64,000 nucleotides of DNA from Bacteroidia bacterium (GTDB lineage Bacteria; Bacteroidota; Bacteroidia; JADZBD01): assembly GCA_020852255.1 (NCBI GenBank), contig JADZBD010000016.1:1-64000 (forward strand), given 5' to 3'. Each line of letters starts with the position of its first letter. Positions within the stretch are counted from its first letter, which is position 1. Positions 61,060 to 64,000 of the stretch are shown here, piece by piece. The notes beneath the pieces were generated by a model that did not search any database, was not told the DNA's origin, and saw only the letters and a list, made by a program, of their open reading frames with translations. The translations under genes and the position numbers were made by a program.

Positions 61060-62316
61060 TTAGTCTTTTATCAATTTCACAGCTTCTCCGTACGGGATCT
61101 TCATTCCATCCTTGTAAGCGACCAGAAATGCGTCCTTAAATCCCAGGTCCTTCAGTTCCTTCTGCCGTTTAACAGCATCCTCAGGTTTAATGAATTCTCC
61201 CGACATATATTTCCAAATACCTTTCTCCTCTACGCCCGACCATTCCTTCACTCCTTTCAGTTTTGGTGCATCATCAGGCAGTTTAGTAGCGGATGTATGG
61301 AACTGGACTTTGAAGATCACGTTTGGTTTGACCTGTGGAGCGGGTTCCACGGGGCGCACGGTATCTTTCTTAACCACCAGGGTGTCTACCGGGGGATTCT
61401 TGAGTACGCTGTCCGGCTTCACATCGGGCTTTATGACCGGGATATACGCCTTCATTTTCTCCGGCTCATCGTTGTATGTCACTTGCCTTCCTTCGATTTC
61501 ATCTTTATATTCGCGTAAAGCTCTGAAGATACTGGTGGCCATATAGGTCTGACCTTCCTCCGATCCGAGGAAGTCGTGTTCCACTCCATTGGTAAGATAC
61601 CCGGATTCAATCAGCACCGAAGGCATTGCCGTTTTCCAGAGAACGAGAAAACCGGCCTGTTTTACTCCTTTGTCGTGTCTGCCGGCAAGTGTTTTAAATT
61701 GTTTCTGGGCTTTTGCCGCAAAACTGAGCGAATTTTCCAGATAGGCGTTCTGCGTGAGGTTCATCAGAATGTACCCTTCATCAGAATCCGGATCAAACCC
61801 GTCATATTTCTTTTTATAATCATCTTCAAGAAGGATTGCCGCATTCTCTCTTTTTGCAACATCGAGGTTTGCATTGGTTTTATGCAATCCCATAACATAA
61901 GTTTCAGCACCGTGCACTTCCTGCTTGCAGATATCTTTCTTTGTCTTCTTATCGCGCACACAGGCTGAATTGCAATGAATACAAATAAAAAGATCGGCTT
62001 TTGCCTTATTAGCGATCCCGGCTCTGTCATTCAGCTCCACGAAAACATCCGTTTTTCTTGTGTAAACCACCTTCACATCCTTCAGGTGTTGTTCGATGAG
62101 TTTACCGAGTTTCAGGGCAATGGCGAGAGAAACCTCCTTCTCCTTATAGGCTGAACCGTGGCAACCGGGATCCTTTCCGCCATGCCCCGCGTCAATGCAA
62201 ACCGTTCGTATGCCATATAACGGCGCTGGCGTGATTTTTGGTGAAAAGGATGCTCCCGAAAGGCCGCTTATAATTACGGCAATCAGGGCTACCCTAAGAT
62301 ACAATGCCCGGAACAT
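61060..62316 (-). CDS. N-acetylmuramoyl-L-alanine amidase with SPOR domain
   Basis: A 418-residue cell-wall hydrolase that cuts the stem peptide from glycan. The ATG at 62316 gives a clear signal peptide (MFRALYLRVALIAVIISGLSG); an ATG at 62385 is possible and would sit just after a TAATTTTG box (minus strand, 62394-62401). The Amidase_3 domain shows zinc ligands in IDAGHGGKDPG and FICIHCNSA, and the catalytic glutamate in LIESGYLTN. The C-terminal SPOR domain (VIFKVQFHTSATKL to the end) targets septal glycan. It leads the MCE gene by 13 bases. Confidence 0.93.
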   Translation of the reverse strand: MFRALYLRVALIAVIISGLSGASFSPKITPAPLYGIRTVCIDAGHGGKDPGCHGSAYKEKEVSLAIALKLGKLIEQHLKDVKVVYTRKTDVFVELNDRAGIANKAKADLFICIHCNSACVRDKKTKKDICKQEVHGAETYVMGLHKTNANLDVAKRENAAILLEDDYKKKYDGFDPDSDEGYILMNLTQNAYLENSLSFAAKAQKQFKTLAGRHDKGVKQAGFLVLWKTAMPSVLIESGYLTNGVEHDFLGSEEGQTYMATSIFRALREYKDEIEGRQVTYNDEPEKMKAYIPVIKPDVKPDSVLKNPPVDTLVVKKDTVRPVEPAPQVKPNVIFKVQFHTSATKLPDDAPKLKGVKEWSGVEEKGIWKYMSGEFIKPEDAVKRQKELKDLGFKDAFLVAYKDGMKIPYGEAVKLIKD

Positions 62317-62358
62317 TCCGACGTTATACGGAGCCCGGACCCGTAGGATATAATTTCG

Positions 62359-62366
62359 TAGTTTTG
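62359..62366 (+). promoter_or_regulatory. -7 box (TAGTTTTG) for lptD
   Basis: Exact TAnnTTTG, 37 bases before the GTG start of lptD, leaving a leader of about 30 bases. Confidence 0.45.
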
Positions 62367-62402
62367 AACCCTCCCGGAAACTCATAAGTTACACAAAATT
62401 AG

Positions 62403-64000
62403 GTGGTTTCGAAGGCATATACAGTAATCAGGTGTGCAGTTATCCTCATCCTCCTGTTAATTACAGGCATGCTGTCACATGCATCAAAGGCTGTACCAAA
62501 ACAAACTCAGGATTCTACAAAAACAGCTGAAAAAGAGCTACTTAAGGATAAAATAAACTATCATTCAAGAGATAGCATCGAAGTAGATCTGGAGCACAAG
62601 ATCATCCATCTTTACGGGAAGGCGGAGGTAAGCTATGAAGATATTGTGTTGAAGGCTGGATACATCCGCATAGACCTGGGAAGCAACGTGATGCTGGCTT
62701 CAGGGGTAGACAGTGCCGGGAATCTGGTGGATCGTCCTACCCTTTCGGAACAGGATAAAGAAACGGTGGCCGACACGATCCGGTACAATGTAGAAACAAA
62801 AAAAGGCTGGATGTACCGGGTGCGCACATCCGAGGGGGAGGGTTACATGTATGCGCAGGCCGGGAAAAAAGATTCAAACGACGTGTATTACATCAAGGAC
62901 GGGAAGTATACCACCTGCGATGCAGACCAGCCCCATTTTCACATTCATGTAACCAAGGGCAAGGTGATTCCGGACAACAAGATCGTTACAGGACCGGCTT
63001 ACCTCGTGATCGCAGGCATCCCAACTCCTCTGGCGATCCCGTTCGGTTTCTTTCCCAATCAGCGCGGACGCAAGAACGGGGTACTGCTGCCTGCCTATGG
63101 TGAATCTCCCGCGCTTGGATTTTTCCTGAAGGATGGAGGGGTTTACTTTGGCATCAGCGATTATATTGACCTGGCTGTAAAAGGAGATATCTATTCCAAA
63201 GGAAGCTTCGGACTTAAAACATTTACGAACTATTCTAAAAGGTATTCCTTTTCAGGAAACATAGCCGCAGGATATTCCAACTTCCGTAATTCCTATCCCG
63301 AATTTCCCGACTTTTCCAATCAGAAAGATTTCTTTGTCCGCTGGACGCATACTCAAGATGCAAAAAAAAATCCGGGAACCGGTTTTTCCGCGAACGTAAA
63401 TATTCTTTCCAGCAATTATTATAAGTTCAACTCGAATACCTCCGGAGATTATTTAGCGAACACATTTTCTTCCAATATAAGCTACCGGCGCTCATGGAAG
63501 GAAGCTAATCTGGTAAGCACCCTTTCGCACAATCAGAACACCTTAAGCCGGAAAGTGGACGTGGGTTTGCCGCGAACCGGGTTTTCGCTCAACCGTCAGT
63601 ATCCCGCACAATGGTTTAACCGGGGTGCACACAGAAACCGTGCTATTGATAAGATCGGATTCAGCCTGAGTTCTGATTTTGAGAACCGGATCTCCGTTAC
63701 AGATTCCAATCTCTTCATCCCTACGATTGCCGATTCCATGAAATATGCATTTAAGCATACCATGCCCTGGTCTGCCAATTTCTCGTTCAGGAAATTCCCG
63801 ATCACCCTTACCCCCTCCGCCTCCCTCTCCTCCATCTGGTATTTTGAAACGGTGGAAAAATCCTATGACCTTCCGGGCGACAGCATTATTATCCTTAAAA
63901 AGCGCGGACTATCCATGGCCAATACGTTCAGTGCCTCCGTAGCAGCCACCACAAAGTTATTTATGACATATGTATTCAGGCGTAGTGCGGTAAAAGCGAT
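62403..64000 (+). CDS. lptD: LPS-assembly protein LptD homologue, 3' truncated by window edge
   Basis: The frame is open from the GTG at 62403 to the end of the window (532 codons) and is preceded directly by an in-frame TAG. It starts with a signal peptide (VVSKAYTVIRC...GMLSHA). An OstA/LptA-like beta-jellyroll follows (about 60-160: HLYGKAEVSYEDIVLKAGYI, CDADQPHFHIH). Then comes the LptD barrel part with PTPLAIPFGFFPN, GFFLKDGGVYFGISDY and alternating strands. It inserts lipopolysaccharide into the outer membrane with LptE. It is divergent from the amidase gene. Confidence 0.9.
   Translation, partial: MVSKAYTVIRCAVILILLLITGMLSHASKAVPKQTQDSTKTAEKELLKDKINYHSRDSIEVDLEHKIIHLYGKAEVSYEDIVLKAGYIRIDLGSNVMLASGVDSAGNLVDRPTLSEQDKETVADTIRYNVETKKGWMYRVRTSEGEGYMYAQAGKKDSNDVYYIKDGKYTTCDADQPHFHIHVTKGKVIPDNKIVTGPAYLVIAGIPTPLAIPFGFFPNQRGRKNGVLLPAYGESPALGFFLKDGGVYFGISDYIDLAVKGDIYSKGSFGLKTFTNYSKRYSFSGNIAAGYSNFRNSYPEFPDFSNQKDFFVRWTHTQDAKKNPGTGFSANVNILSSNYYKFNSNTSGDYLANTFSSNISYRRSWKEANLVSTLSHNQNTLSRKVDVGLPRTGFSLNRQYPAQWFNRGAHRNRAIDKIGFSLSSDFENRISVTDSNLFIPTIADSMKYAFKHTMPWSANFSFRKFPITLTPSASLSSIWYFETVEKSYDLPGDSIIILKKRGLSMANTFSASVAATTKLFMTYVFRRSAVKA

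Noticed and set aside
1-64000. CRISPR arrays, tRNA or rRNA genes, insertion sequences, prophage or integrase genes
   Set aside because: Read through both strands by eye; no regularly spaced direct repeats, cloverleaf-like sequences, transposase or integrase frames were recognised. Small RNAs without clear signals could still be missed.

Overview
The window reads as chromosomal DNA of a Bacteroidota species. Supporting evidence: two secreted proteins with type IX secretion (T9SS) C-terminal sorting domains, a PorT-like T9SS protein directly behind ubiE, a Bacteroidota-type LptD, lipoproteins, and exact TAnnTTTG (-7 type) promoter boxes ahead of many genes (recA, rplS, trmD, wza, lptD and others). 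Genes are tightly packed, several use GTG or TTG starts, and no tRNA, rRNA, CRISPR array, insertion sequence or phage gene was seen.

Layout. 1-5.4 kb: the end of ribA (GTP cyclohydrolase II), a T9SS-sorted protein, clpB, a 53-residue gene with a strong ribosome site, and a TylF-like methyltransferase. 5.3-7.3 kb: a TerB/DnaJ co-chaperone and a C1-family peptidase on the minus strand. 7.4-28.4 kb: one unbroken minus-strand catabolic operon of 16 genes, the highlight of the window. 28.6-34.9 kb: surface and lipoprotein genes and a c-type haem protein. 35-41 kb: housekeeping (recA, nth, an ECF sigma factor, trmD, rplS). 39.4-47.3 kb: exopolysaccharide genes (asnB, GT4 glycosyltransferase, wza, wzc, rfbC, wecA-like). 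47.3-52.7 kb: lytic transglycosylase, uvrA, ubiE, porT. 52.7-54.6 kb: a compact arsenic operon (arsR-arsM-aquaporin). 54.7-64 kb: membrane and redox proteins, an MCE/Fe-S oxidoreductase set, an amidase, and the start of lptD.

The catabolic operon, in transcription order, encodes HyuA, HyuB, RidA, acyl-CoA dehydrogenase, B12-binding mutase subunit, thiolase, a 3-hydroxyacyl-CoA dehydrogenase/enoyl-CoA hydratase fusion, mutase catalytic subunit, family III CoA-transferase, an indolepyruvate oxidoreductase alpha subunit fused to a GltD-like FAD/NAD(P) module, a small unknown protein, the indolepyruvate oxidoreductase beta subunit, a three-subunit molybdenum hydroxylase, and a HisC-like aminotransferase. 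This set matches, step for step, the oxygen-independent indoleacetate route known from Azoarcus/Aromatoleum (iaa genes): C2 hydroxylation to oxindole acetate, ATP-driven lactam opening to 2-aminophenylsuccinate, CoA transfer, B12-dependent rearrangement to 2-aminobenzylmalonyl-CoA, oxidation/decarboxylation, and beta-oxidation to 2-aminobenzoyl-CoA plus acetyl-CoA. Here it is extended upstream by a transaminase and an indolepyruvate oxidoreductase, so the inferred substrate is tryptophan. I infer this from gene content and motifs; no activity is shown by the sequence.
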